Source of the DNA: Asterias amurensis
Taxonomy: Eukaryota > Echinodermata > Asteroidea > Forcipulatida > Asteriidae
Reading direction: 5' to 3'
Assembly (NCBI RefSeq): GCF_032118995.1
Contig: NC_092651.1
Span: forward strand, 13,107,285-13,171,284
Length of the DNA: 64,000 nucleotides
Shown here: positions 35,230 to 45,392 of the stretch, in pieces
Layout: the number at the start of each line of letters is the position of its first letter
How positions within the stretch are numbered: the first letter of the stretch is position 1
Translations under genes and position numbers: made by a program
Notes under the pieces: generated by a model
What the model saw: only the letters and a program-made list of their open reading frames with translations
What the model was told of the DNA's origin: nothing
The model's database searches: none

Positions 35230-36470
35230 GGTGAATTAAATAAGACTTTCACTGACAATATTTGGTGGCATTATTTGACCAGCGTTAACTGTTCAGGTGG
35301 TGTCATCAATTTGTGTTGAAATTTTCAGCAACCATATCCCCCCTACCAGCTGGGTTTGTATAACTACTCAATGCTATATTGAAGATGAATCTTAGTTTCT
35401 ATCTGTTGACGACTTCCATGCATGTTTAACACGGCAACGATACCACGCTCGCCATTTTTTGGCAGTCAACAGGTAGGTGTGAAAATGCGACATTGCCTAT
35501 ATGCGCACTACACTTCAATATGTGCACATATGCCATTAACTCACAAAATGTCGCAACCAAGATTATTGTGATGATGACATCAGTTGAACAGGGTCAAATA
35601 TTGTGGTCAAGTCAACAATCAAAAGGGGACTTCATTCCCTTCAATATTTTTTACTGAAAGTTTGTGCAGCATTTATTGTTATAATCAATCAACTCATTTT
35701 CAGGGCCATGCAAGAAGTCTGATGTCAAATGCCTACTTCGGACTTGTATCTACTTAAAACAAAACCTATACATTGTGTCTTTTAAAATCTAAAGATAGTG
35801 AAGAACAATTACTAAGTTCCACACACATGGAGTAGATTTTACTTCATCAATGCCAAAAATAAATCAAGACAAAGTTGCAACCCTACCCTGAAAATCCCAC
35901 GACCAAATTGTCAAATTAGAGTTGTAAATATTTATAATCAAAAAGTAAGTTAATACCACAGAAAGAAGACCAACGAATCTTTTGTTCCGTTTTAGCTAGA
36001 GGTTCTTGATACACCAAAGGTGCAATTGGCCCACAAAAGAACCTTAACATTTTTTACATTGTGAAGACAGAAACGAGGTAGACGATATGCAATGTGCATT
36101 AAGTACCTTTTTTACGTGTAGCATATTTTATTTTTTCTTCTAGAGAACATTGTTATTCTAGTAGTATTTTTCTTAGAACTAATATGCACTATTATATACG
36201 TCAATGTGTTTATTATTGTAGATGCAGATTGAATTTATTAACAATCATGACACTCAGTGAAATATGTTGTAATAAGGACAAACATTTTATAGAAATTTTT
36301 AACATTTGTTTAAAAAAAAAAAACAGAAGTAGATTCAAGAAGGAATCAAAAATGAAAGTGTTAGTACACAGTGTCTTTGTTGGATGAAATCAGTGGACTT
36401 TAAGAGCTTTGTTACGATTTGAGGTGCTTAGAACAGTGAAGAAGTCTGGTATGTTCGTATAAAGCCATGT
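35230..36470 (+). other. 3' UTR / downstream DNA of SUPT20H copy 1
   Basis: No coding exon is recognised. The stretch could be 3' UTR if the first poly(A) signal is bypassed: other AATAAA motifs occur (for example about 35,859). It is repeated in units 2 and 3. Confidence 0.4.
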
Positions 36471-36577
36471 ATTTAAGGTGTGCTTTTCAAAAATTCTGAT
36501 GGAGCTGAAACAAGGGTCAAAGCTGTTATGAAAAGGTAAATTTCACTGAAATACTGCCTTGTTTCACTGGCTGATCG

Positions 36578-36825
36578 GGGCCCAATTTCATGTCTCTGCT
36601 TACCGCTGAAATCTGTGCTTACAATCAGCATTTTCCGCTTGCACGTCAAACACTGAATTTTGATTTTCTGCAGTAGCTGTTTAGGCAAAGAATGCCTAGC
36701 AACAGGAAGTGCGCAGCCAAAATTCCCTGCTAATCCTAGAAATACGCTTGACGTAACCGCATAATTCCCTGCTCTGCAAGCGCCGATTCTTTGCTCATGG
36801 TAAGCAGAGCCATGACATTGGGCCC
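36578..36825. mobile_element. MITE with gggcccaat ends (unit 1)
   Basis: Left end gggcccaatttcatg-tctctgcttacc, right end ggtaagcagagccatgacattgggccc; inverted with few mismatches, 248 bases. A 137-codon minus-strand frame across it is a repeat by-product. Copies at 49,240-49,487 and 59,316-59,563; a shorter relative begins near 22,588. Confidence 0.85.
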
Positions 36826-37129
36826 TGGTTACTTCAAAAAGGATTTCGGATAGTTTCTTTATGTTAACACAAAGTTTTGAGAGCACTGGTTTTTAGTAGT
36901 CTAGATTTCAACTAACATGACGTTTTGTTTGGGAATTTTGATGCATTTTCAAGCAAGTGTAAGTTGAACTTCCTAGTTATCAACGGCTCAGGTCTAGAGA
37001 TAACCTATTCTCTGCTTGCACGCAAAACTTCCCATTGAAATCTAGACTTGACAAGTCGTTTATTGTTAGTTATAGCGTTAACAAAAAGGCCCTCTCACAA
37101 CTGTACTCTTGTGTAGAATTTGAAACTTT

Positions 37130-37330
37130 GCGTAGTGGAAGTGTTGGTTGTGAAAAGAACCCGTTCTAAAAAGAACCTGTGGCTAACGACCGTGGTTTCA
37201 ATCAGTACGCTCCTGAAAACAATCGGAGCATACTGATCGAAACATTGAGTCAACCATCGGTTCTTTTTCAGAACAAACACTACTCAAAGAGATATATTCA
37301 TAATGGTATTATCGCAAACCTCTCTCAGTC
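37130..37330 (+). repeat. Hammerhead-like repeat remnant (unit 1)
   Basis: The hairpin atcagtacgctcc / ggagcatactgat surrounds cctgaaaacaat and is followed by cgaaacattgag, then about 60 bases later by ggtattatcgcaaacc, the unit start of the 25,590 minisatellite. Equivalents are near 49,791-49,990 and 59,867-60,067. Confidence 0.5.
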
Positions 37331-38269
37331 ATACTCTTGTGAGTCTACTGCTCGGTGCGAGACAACTGCTCTAATGACTACGGCCCCGTTAAAATGGCAA
37401 GTAGTCAAGAGCCAGCAATGGAGAGCAGTATAATAACGTGAGATCATGCAAAGCGACAAACATTTGACGAGACGACTTTTATACAAGTCTATGGCTCAGG
37501 CTATTTTCTTTTTACTTGAAATGACGACATCTAGACACTTGCGACCCAACAAAAACATTGTGTACATTCTATACTGTTGCTTTTTATATTTGTATGCGTC
37601 GGGATACATTGATATGAGTGGATGACTAAATAAAATGATTTTAAACGCCATTCTGTGTCCAGTCGAGTTGTGATTTTAATTGAACGGTTAATCAAACAAG
37701 TTCTGAAATAGTGCTCTATTAGCACCCACATGATCAACATCTCAAACTGCTCATTATTTTTCAACTGGTGTGTAGAGCTTTGGTTTAATTTCATTTGATA
37801 CAGCACCTTGTAAGGGTTTACAAGGTTGTGTGGTGCAGTCTGCTTAAACAAGTGCGATAAATTTTACAGGACAGGGGAACAAATGGAAACAGCATGAAGA
37901 TCGTATCCCCTGCATCACACACAAAGTGCATTTTAATAATAATTTGGGCGGCTAATCATCCTTACTCGCAGTCGCAGCTAGAGCTGAATTGCGAAGGACG
38001 CGGCTACAACGTGTTTGAGCAGCAGGCATGCAAGGGCGCCTTCAGCTGCCAGCCACGTACCATCAACCCAAATATCAAACTACATGATACAAATTAATTA
38101 ATCGTTAAGTCACCATCAGATTATATGTACACACACCATTGTACAACTGTTAATTTTTTTTAAGTAATTGTAATGATGGGGGGGGGGGTATACACAATCC
38201 TTACAGCTCCATTTTCAATATTTGTCAAATAAAAGCAGCTATTTATTTTAGCACTAATCGTGTGCTTTT

Positions 38270-39030
38270 AAATTATGGTTTTATCACAAGGGACCACAGT
38301 GAATTGTTGGACTCAGCTCAGCAACTTAGTATTTTTAGATAATGGTCCCCATAGCGCTCTCTTGGACGAAGTGTACAAGTTTAAATTAACAGTCTCCCTA
38401 TATAAACGCAAGCTCCTGCGACTTTGGTCGCTTCGTCAACAGTCTCTAGACGCGTGTTATGTATTTTATAACTCCATGGTTTGTGCAAATTACCAGTAGT
38501 GCTTTTAAGTTTTATGAAATGTCCTTCATTGGTTCTTTATCACAAACACAGACCGTCATGGAGAGCTGTTGGATATTTCAGCAATAGTGTATTTTTCATG
38601 AATTGATGGTCCCTATAACTATAGCGCTCTCGTTGATTTTACCTCCATGATTGGACAGAAGTGTCTTAAGTTTGTTTAACATTCTTTTTTTTAAGCCCCC
38701 TCCGCTCCTACTATTCTACAACAAACACTCTATCTATACTTGCTATTAAACTCCAGGGTTAATAGCAATCATATGTGCAATAAAATCACTTATTTATACG
38801 TATTTTAGCACACCATGGAAAGTTATTGGATAGTTCAGCAAGTGTATTTTTATTTAATGGTCCCCATAAATAGCGCTCTCATTGGTAAGAAGTGTCTTAG
38901 TTTAATTAACGGTCTCCTTATACAGCGCCTCCTACGACGTTGGTTGTTTAGTTTAGTTAATGGTCTCATCATCATGTACATACACTTCGACCGGAGCCGG
39001 AGGATTCAGAATACACCCAGCCTAATTAAG
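38270..39030 (+). repeat. ~255-bp tandem triplet with GGTCCCC/GCGCTCTC motif (unit 1)
   Basis: Three diverged copies, with the shared sequence ttcagcaa-gtgtattttt-aatggtcccc-atagcgctctc at about 38,344, 38,608 and 38,859, followed by agaagtgtctta-type and aacggtctcc-type blocks. Spacing is 264 and 251 bases. The same block forms the ends of the adjacent composite element. Equivalents occur in units 2 (about 50,930-51,700) and 3 (about 61,010-61,760). Confidence 0.75.
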
Positions 39031-39408
39031 AACTGGTACTGACTCTGGTTCTCTACGCCCATCTCTCTATAAAAATAGTAATGTAATAGTATTCCAAACT
39101 ATCTTTGTAAATAGCAATCATGGTAAAATTGTATCATGTTGACTGGAGAGTGGATAAGACACGTACGGAGAGAGGTGTTTCAGTTCTATATTATTATTTA
39201 TATAAAAAAAAAAGTAGAAGATGATGTACGAAAAACTATACGTTAAAACAAGATACAACAACAAAACAGATTCAATTTTGTAATAGCAATGCACTGATGT
39301 GATGGTGAACCTACTTGCATGGTCAAACGACAGAATAAACTTCGTAATCGTAGTAATGGTATGTCCATACAAAGGGAAAACACAAGCGCGACTTTTATCA
39401 CCTGTTAT

Positions 39409-39802
39409 TTAACGGTCCCCATAAATGGCGCTCTCATTGGTCAGAAGTGTCTTAGTTTAATTAATGGTCTCCTTTAACAGCGCCCTCCTACTGCGAGGAT
39501 AGTTTAGTTTTGTTAACGGTCTCCTTATCTGGCGCCCTCAACGGAAGAGGTTAGCCTTGACTGGTCCCAGGCACACTTGACTACACAGGCCCTATGGACG
39601 ATTGCAGGGATTTCATTGGATAACGCGCAGTGACGTAAGCTTTTCATATCTGTTATGATTGGTTCGCGAAACCGGTCGGTGACTTGAACACTTTTGATCG
39701 TCTGCTCAGCACCTAATGTATTGAGGGCGGTACACAAGGAGACCGTTAATTAAAACTAAGACACTTCTGACCAATGAGAGCGCTATTTAAGGGGACCGTT
39801 AA
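39409..39802. mobile_element. Inner 394-bp TTAA MITE (unit 1)
   Basis: TTAA-CGGTCCCC on the left and GGGGACCG-TTAA on the right with about 65 bases of inverted repeat (gcgctctcattggtcagaag / cttctgaccaatgagagcgc). Equivalents at 52,059-52,484 and 62,142-62,567, which are about 32 bases longer because of a segment lost in unit 1. Confidence 0.8.
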
Positions 39803-40035
39803 ATAGTAGGACAGAGTATATACGTGACGACCGGTGATGCTGAATAATTGTCTGTCGCGTATGCAATGTGCAACAACAATGTGTATCATGATCATGCTAT
39901 CATGTTATGTATCCTGTTTTAGACGCTATCACTACTATGGAAACTTCAGTGTCAAGGGGGAAGAAGTCGCAGTGTGGAGTTGAGCATAACATAGAGCTAG
40001 GCATGTAATTCTTTTAATTTATTTAGCTCTAGTCT

Positions 40036-40165
40036 ATGACACACAACTGCAACGAGTTGTGCCCCACCAAATCGGCTGCTACGGTCCCGGAACATCCGAC
40101 GAGCATCTTGTTCACGACGAGGTTTATGGGTTCGATTCTAGGCTCGTTCATAATCACCGCCATCC
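40036..40165 (+). other. Candidate coding exon inside the composite element
   Basis: An ATG-initiated stretch of 43 codons, richer in GC than its surroundings, encodes MTHNCNELCPTKSAATVPEH and then a hydrophobic segment (FMGSILGSFIITAI), and ends at a strong donor (gccatcc|gtaagt). An acceptor-like tatttag stands just upstream at about 40,025. I recognise no family. It is kept in unit 2 (52,718-52,847, one Phe to Leu change) and cut in unit 3. It may be cargo of the element or chance. Confidence 0.3.
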
Positions 40166-40559
40166 GTAAGTATTTTTTTTTCTGTATAGTTTATACCATG
40201 TTCCTTGCTCTATTATTTGTATATGTAATACACATGTGGCTAAACTGCACATAATAAATACGGTAATGCACACGCTGCAATCACATCATGCGTGTCGCAT
40301 GCAGTGATGCTGAGCAGACGATCGGAAAAAAGTGTGCAAAAGTGAAGTCACCAACCTGTCCACCCTTTGACCAATCATAACATAATGTAAAGCTTACGTC
40401 ACTGCGCGTTATCCAATAAAAATCCTTGCAATCCAATATGGCGTGTCAAACGTTGCATTATTCGATAATGTACAATATATGTGCGATGTTTCTCATAATA
40501 TATGCGATAATTGTCACATATGTGCGATATTCATTTGATGTATGCAATAAATGTAATAT

Positions 40560-40805
40560 ATATGCAATAAATGTAATATATATGCAATAAATGTAATATA
40601 TGTGCAATAAATGTAATATATATGCAATAAATTGTAATATATGTGCGATAAATTGTAATATATGTGCGATAAATTGTAATATATGTGCGATAAATTGTAA
40701 TATATGTGCGATAAATTGTAATATATGTGCGATAAATTGTAATATATGTGCGATAAATTGTAATATATGTGCAATAATTTGCAATATATGTGCGATAATT
40801 TGCAA
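40560..40805. repeat. 21-bp tandem repeat, left arm
   Basis: About nine units of aatatatgtgcgataaattgt, preceded by 20-bp units of the aatgtaatatatatgcaata type. The 21-base period keeps a frame open and makes a heptad-like IAHILQF translation, which is not a gene. Confidence 0.9.
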
Positions 40806-41449
40806 TATATATGCGATAATTTTTAATATATGTTTGATAATTTTGTAGTATATTATATGCGATCATTTGTATGCGATGTTTTGTGACGATATACATATGC
40901 AATAATTTAATATACATGTGCGATGTTCGTTCTTATATATGTGCGAAAACGGAATTGTGGGATATAGTATGACTTCCTGTCCACTTGATCCCCGTATCCG
41001 TAATGTTTTAGATCGGGCCAGACTATACTCTTGACGGTATAGTATGGTTCCTATGGTTCAATGAGATTGGCGTAGTGTTTATAGTGATGGTCAGGGTACG
41101 AGACTCGAGCAGCGTATTTCCGAAATAGCCAGCCAGCCGCGTATTCGGATAATAGAACACATACAGTACAGGGAGGTGACAAAATGTTGCATTTTGCTCA
41201 AATCTGAAGGTGAAGATCTGTTTTACTCGAACGAATTCTGCAATATTAGCATAATTTAGATATGTTAATTGATAATATGTCAATTTCATAGCTTCACATG
41301 ATTAAAAAAATAATTTATAAAAAGTGAAAAACATTAACAAAACGTCAAAAAATGACCCGCAAACAAAAAGGCAAAAATTTGTATTTTGTATTTTTTGCAT
41401 TTTGTAATATGTCAAAAAATCATCACTGTGAAATACAAAACCATAACTT

Positions 41450-41770
41450 GAAAAGAATTTATACCCTTCGTTAAAACAAAACATTTAATTTGTAATCCAG
41501 AACTTTCAAGACTAATATAGTGGGCGTATCAAATTTTGGAGCTGGGTAAATTTGGTTCACTATCTAGTGGTTAATTAACCACAGTTATTCTGACGCCATT
41601 GTCAATGTACATTCCGCCCAATTACATAGACGGTGGACTTAAACACAATTTGAAAAGAATTTGAACCCTTCGTTAAGACAAAAAGTTGCTTTCTTGTTCC
41701 AGAATCTTGAAGGAAGATAGACTAAACGTATCAAATTTTGAGCTGGCTAAATTGGTCAACTATTATTGAT
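41450..41770. repeat. ~120-bp direct repeat in the foldback centre
   Basis: The block at 41,450-41,567 (acttgaaaagaattta, cccttcgtta, gcgtatcaaattttggagct) recurs at 41,640-41,762 with about 80-85% visual similarity. No coding potential. Confidence 0.65.
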
Positions 41771-42699
41771 TCTGCAATAAAAAGAAAATGTTTGTCTTAT
41801 CAATTACTAAATAAATTTGTTTATTGTTCGTAAGCATATACTCTTATGTTTGAAAGAAAAACACTTCTATTTCCAGGTGACTTTAAATTGTAGAACAGTT
41901 AAAGTTAGTAAATTACCGAGCTATATCTGAAACACTCATGATTGATTATTTTTAGTTGTTGTCAATAAAATTTAAAATTTCTTGTGCTATAAAAATTCAA
42001 CTGTGTCTTGTTTGCAAAATCATTTTTCAAATTTTTGGAATATTAAGCACCACATTTATAGTTATGGTGTTGTTATTCACAGTGATGTTTTTTGACATAT
42101 TAAAAAATGCAAAAAACACAAAATACAAATTTTTGCCTTTTTGTTTGCGGGTCATTTTTTGACGTTTTGTTAATGTTTTTCACTTTTTATAAATTATTTT
42201 TTTAATCATGTGAAGCTATGAAATTGACATATTATCAATTAATATATCTAAATTATGCTAATATTGCAGAATTCGTTCGAGTAAAACAGATCTTCACCTT
42301 CAGATTTGAGCAAAATGCAACATTTTGTCACCTCCCTGTACTGTATGTGTTCTATTATCCGAATACGCGGCTGGCTGGCTATTTCGGAAATACGCTGCTC
42401 GAGTCTCGTACCCTGACCATCACTATAAACCCTACGCCAATCTCATTGAACCATAGGAACCATACTATACCGTCCAGAGTATAGTCTGGCCCGATCTAAA
42501 ACATTACGGATACGGGGATCAAGTGGACAGGAAGCCATACTATATCCCACAATTCCGTTTTCGCACATATATAAGAACGAACATCGCACATGTATATTAA
42601 ATTATCGCATATGTATACCGTCACAAAACATCGCATACAAATGATCGCATATAATATACTACAAAATTATCAAACATATATTAAAAATTATCGCATATA

Positions 42700-42945
42700 T
42701 ATTGCAATTTATCGCACATATATTACAATTTATCGCACATATATTACAATTTATCGCACATATATTACAATTTATCACACATATATTACAATTTATCGCA
42801 CATATATTACAATTTATCGCACATATATTACAATTTATCGCACATATATTACAATTTATCGCACATATATTACAATTTATTGCATATATATTACATTTAT
42901 TGCATATATATTACATTTATTGCATATATATTACATTTATTGCAT
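42700..42945. repeat. 21-bp tandem repeat, right arm
   Basis: Inverted counterpart of 40,560-40,805 with about nine 21-bp units (acaatttatcgcacatatatt) and three to four 20-bp units. One unit has an atcacac variant. Confidence 0.9.
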
Positions 42946-43645
42946 ACATCAAATGAATATCGCACATATGTGACAATTATCGCACATATATGAGAAACAT
43001 CGCACATATATTGTACATTATCGAATAATGCAACGTTTGACACGCCATAATCCAATGCCACTTTGGCAAGACCAGTGCCATTCTTTATCATTGCGGACAC
43101 CAGTTAAAGACAAGGGACCAGTCGCAGCTGAACTCCACCGTTGATGGCGCTATGTAAGGAGACCGTTAACTAAACTAAGACACTTCTGACCAATGAGAGC
43201 GCTATTTATGGGGACCGTTAAAAAAAAAAAGTTGTCGACTTCTTCCTTCCGTGACCATCTATTTGTTGGTGTCGTCTGCTGCTTGCTGGTGGACGTCAAC
43301 AAATTCAGCTTGAAGACAAAATATGGTTGTTGGTATGTAGTGTTTCATTTTCTAATTTTATCATTTAATTAATTGTGAAACAGTCATGACAGTGGTGGCA
43401 GGATACAGAAAATCTCCCTATGCGGAAACCTATTAAATAATACTGTTAGTTGGGTACAGGAGAAGACCGGGGACCCTAACTAAACCCTAAATAAAACAAC
43501 TATAATAAATGACTAAATTTGGTTACGAATGAATTGGTTTAGTTATGTTGTTTTGTTAATTAATGTTAGTCCTGCCCTAGCCCTGGGATCTGGGTCGGGG
43601 ATAGACCACCTTGTTGAGTTGTTCACACAGTGTTTAGTATTAATT

Positions 43646-43960
43646 AACTGACATACAGATCCTTGTCATTTGAATTTTGATTGGTGAATGGTGGAACTTA
43701 GTCACGTGACATTCACTATACTCCCATCATGCCCATCTGCACCGACGATCAAAAAGACCTATATTCGCCCATGGGGAATAGCATTTCCCATTCAACAGTT
43801 AGGATCATCCTTGTTAGTGTTACCAATGTTTTGAGCAGTACAGCGCCACCGGTAAAACAAAGGAGCACCTGTGCAAAAGATTGTGATCTGATTGCTATTA
43901 AAAATTTGTGCATTGTACAAAATTTCAAAATACATCAAATGACAAGGATCTATGTCAGTT
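43646..43960. mobile_element. MITE-like inverted repeat (unit 1)
   Basis: Ends aactgacatacagatccttg-tcatttga and tcaaatgacaaggatctatg-tcagtt are complementary with one small indel. A 91-codon frame inside shows no domain. Equivalent at 53,717-54,025. Confidence 0.65.
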
Positions 43961-43968
43961 ACATAAAG

Positions 43969-44102
43969 CAAATATTGAGTGGCTTTAATTCGGTAAAATT
44001 TTGACTGTTCTATTTCAATCGGCTTCGCCTCGTGAAATGGAAGTCCAAATTTTACCTTTCGATAATATTCCTCCCATTCCACTCTAAGCCACTCAATATT
44101 TG
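43969..44102. mobile_element. Short palindromic MITE (unit 1)
   Basis: caaatattgagtggcttta at the left and taagccactcaatatttg at the right, with ggtaaaattt / aaattttacc pairing inside. Equivalent at 54,034-54,167. Confidence 0.8.
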
Positions 44103-44109
44103 TATACTA

Positions 44110-45029
44110 TTCTAGTAGTCGCACTTCAAATAGTTGCAACTCAGCTATGATGAGATTGTTAAGACACAACCAATTTTGAATTCTTACTCAACAAGATGCA
44201 TTTTTGTATGCGTGCTGTCATGTAGGAGGTCCCGTTTTCGAGGTGTCCCTTAAAACGTGGCAAATCTTTTACCTCTCTGTGCGCAATGTAAACAGTCCCT
44301 AGATAGATAAAAATTGTGTGGTTACTATATATTTGCATACTTCATTTTAACAAATGAAGAAATTAGGGCATCGGTTGATATGGCATCATTATTTTTTTCC
44401 CAATTCAAAGAAAAAGGCATAATACCGTGAAATTGGTAAGATGAGGATGCCTGCAAGTGCAATAGTCACTGCATGATGTCTCTGAATCTGATGTTTTGTA
44501 GGAATATGTTGTTGTTGTGAATTGTCGTGAGCAACCCAAATGGTTTACCAACCAAACCAAACAGGTAGTCATGGATAGTAGTCGAGACTATTTTTCTAGA
44601 AATCAGACTATTTGTGTAACTAGTGCATCATAATTTAGGCAGCATGATTAACCCAGTAGTTGAAAAACAGAAGTCACGACAACTAATAATTTGAGTCGAG
44701 ACTACGACACTACATGTTTGAGTCGCCCAGGCCTAATCAAAAGTGATTCGGATTGGGTACTGGTCAAATGCAACTGTATGCAATCAGTTAAGTATAGGCT
44801 GGTTTTTAAATAGTCGGAACCTGACGGTAGAAAGAGAACTTAATGTTCTCGCCTATTTCTTTGGGATGGCTTTTGATTATTAGTCTTAATGTTTACTTTC
44901 AAATTATCGAAACTAACTATTCTTAGTCCTAGACTCTACCTTTCCTGGTGTTTTCACATTGTCGTTTGAGCGGATGAAACAAGAACAGTCATCCTACTTG
45001 TTCTCGACTATATAAGGAATTGGATACAA
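44110..45029. other. Unit-end DNA before the tandem junction
   Basis: No gene, RNA or bounded element is recognised; collinear with 54,175-55,097. It ends in ctatataaggaattggatac-aa at the junction with the next unit. Confidence 0.5.
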
Positions 45030-45392
45030 TCGTAATACAACATTTTTGTACTAATATTTACACAAACGTATTTAACACATTTTTTAAAAGAGACAGTAAA
45101 GGCCATTTTAGTTTGTCCATTTCTTAGTCTACCCCTTTGATAACTGTACAACCTACAGTGTGGTACAAGATCAGTATTACACAAACTGATCCAACAAAAA
45201 AATCACGAGCGACATCAGATATTTATTTCATAGTTTTTCAAATTGTACCAGATGTGATGTCTTACATTTTTCTTGTATTTTCATCTTTTTGATTTACATA
45301 TGTGTATTTTGTTTACATGTACATTGAAACTAAAGAATAAGTCTCAATGCACCAAAGTTGTTACTATTGAATTTGTTGTTGTTCATCACCAG

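Larger units (their letters stand above)
40438..43048. mobile_element. TU-like foldback transposon, 2,611 bp
   Basis: Perfect terminal inversion (atggcgtgtcaaacgttgca ... tgcaacgtttgacacgccat) and near-identical arms of about 1.0 kb (40,438 to ~41,455 and ~42,060 to 43,048) around a ~600-bp centre. The 8-bp repeat AATCCAAT flanks it (40,430-40,437 and 43,049-43,056), and unit 2 shows the empty site with one AATCCAAT. Each arm has ~100 outer unique bases, then ~20/21-bp tandem repeats, then a non-repetitive inner part. No transposase frame is present. The plan (long inverted arms with tandem-repeat outer domain, unique inner domain, 8-bp duplication) is that of the sea urchin TU elements. Confidence 0.92.
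39409..43221. mobile_element. Composite TTAA inverted-repeat element (unit 1, interrupted)
   Basis: The left end ttaacggtccccataaatgg and the right end ccatttat-equivalent (tttatggggaccgttaa at 43,205-43,221) are inverted, and pairing continues over several hundred bases, for example ggataacgcgcagtgacgta at 39,618 against tacgtcactgcgcgttatcc at 40,395. A second right end at 39,799-39,802 makes an inner 394-bp MITE nested inside. The right arm is split by the 2,611-bp foldback insertion. Intact form in unit 2 at 52,059-53,286; truncated in unit 3 from 62,142. Confidence 0.75.
32359..45029 (+). repeat. Tandem segmental duplication, unit 1
   Basis: First of three head-to-tail units. The unit starts at tcgtaatacaacatttttgt and runs to ggatacaa at 45,029, where the same start sequence begins again. 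It holds exons A, B and C of SUPT20H, a SINE and two MITEs, a 255-bp tandem triplet, a composite TTAA element with the 2.6-kb foldback insertion, and about 2 kb of further DNA. Length 12,671; without the foldback insertion and its 8-bp duplication it is close to unit 2 in size. Confidence 0.95.

Noticed and set aside
36473..36886. 137-codon minus-strand frame, present in all three units
   Set aside because: It spans a MITE with gggcccaat ends and has no recognisable domain; conservation follows from the recent duplication.
40458..40917. Long open frames encoding repeated IAHILQF or TYITIYR heptads on both arms of the foldback element
   Set aside because: They are open only because the DNA repeat period (21 bp) is a multiple of three; all frames on one strand stay open and there is no start, splice or composition support.
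40560..42945. Regularly spaced 21-bp repeats considered as CRISPR-like array or replication iterons
   Set aside because: There are no unique spacers, the host is an animal, and the repeats belong to transposon arms.
43729..44004. 91-codon frame in units 1 and 2
   Set aside because: It runs across two MITE-like inverted repeats; no family resemblance or splice pattern.
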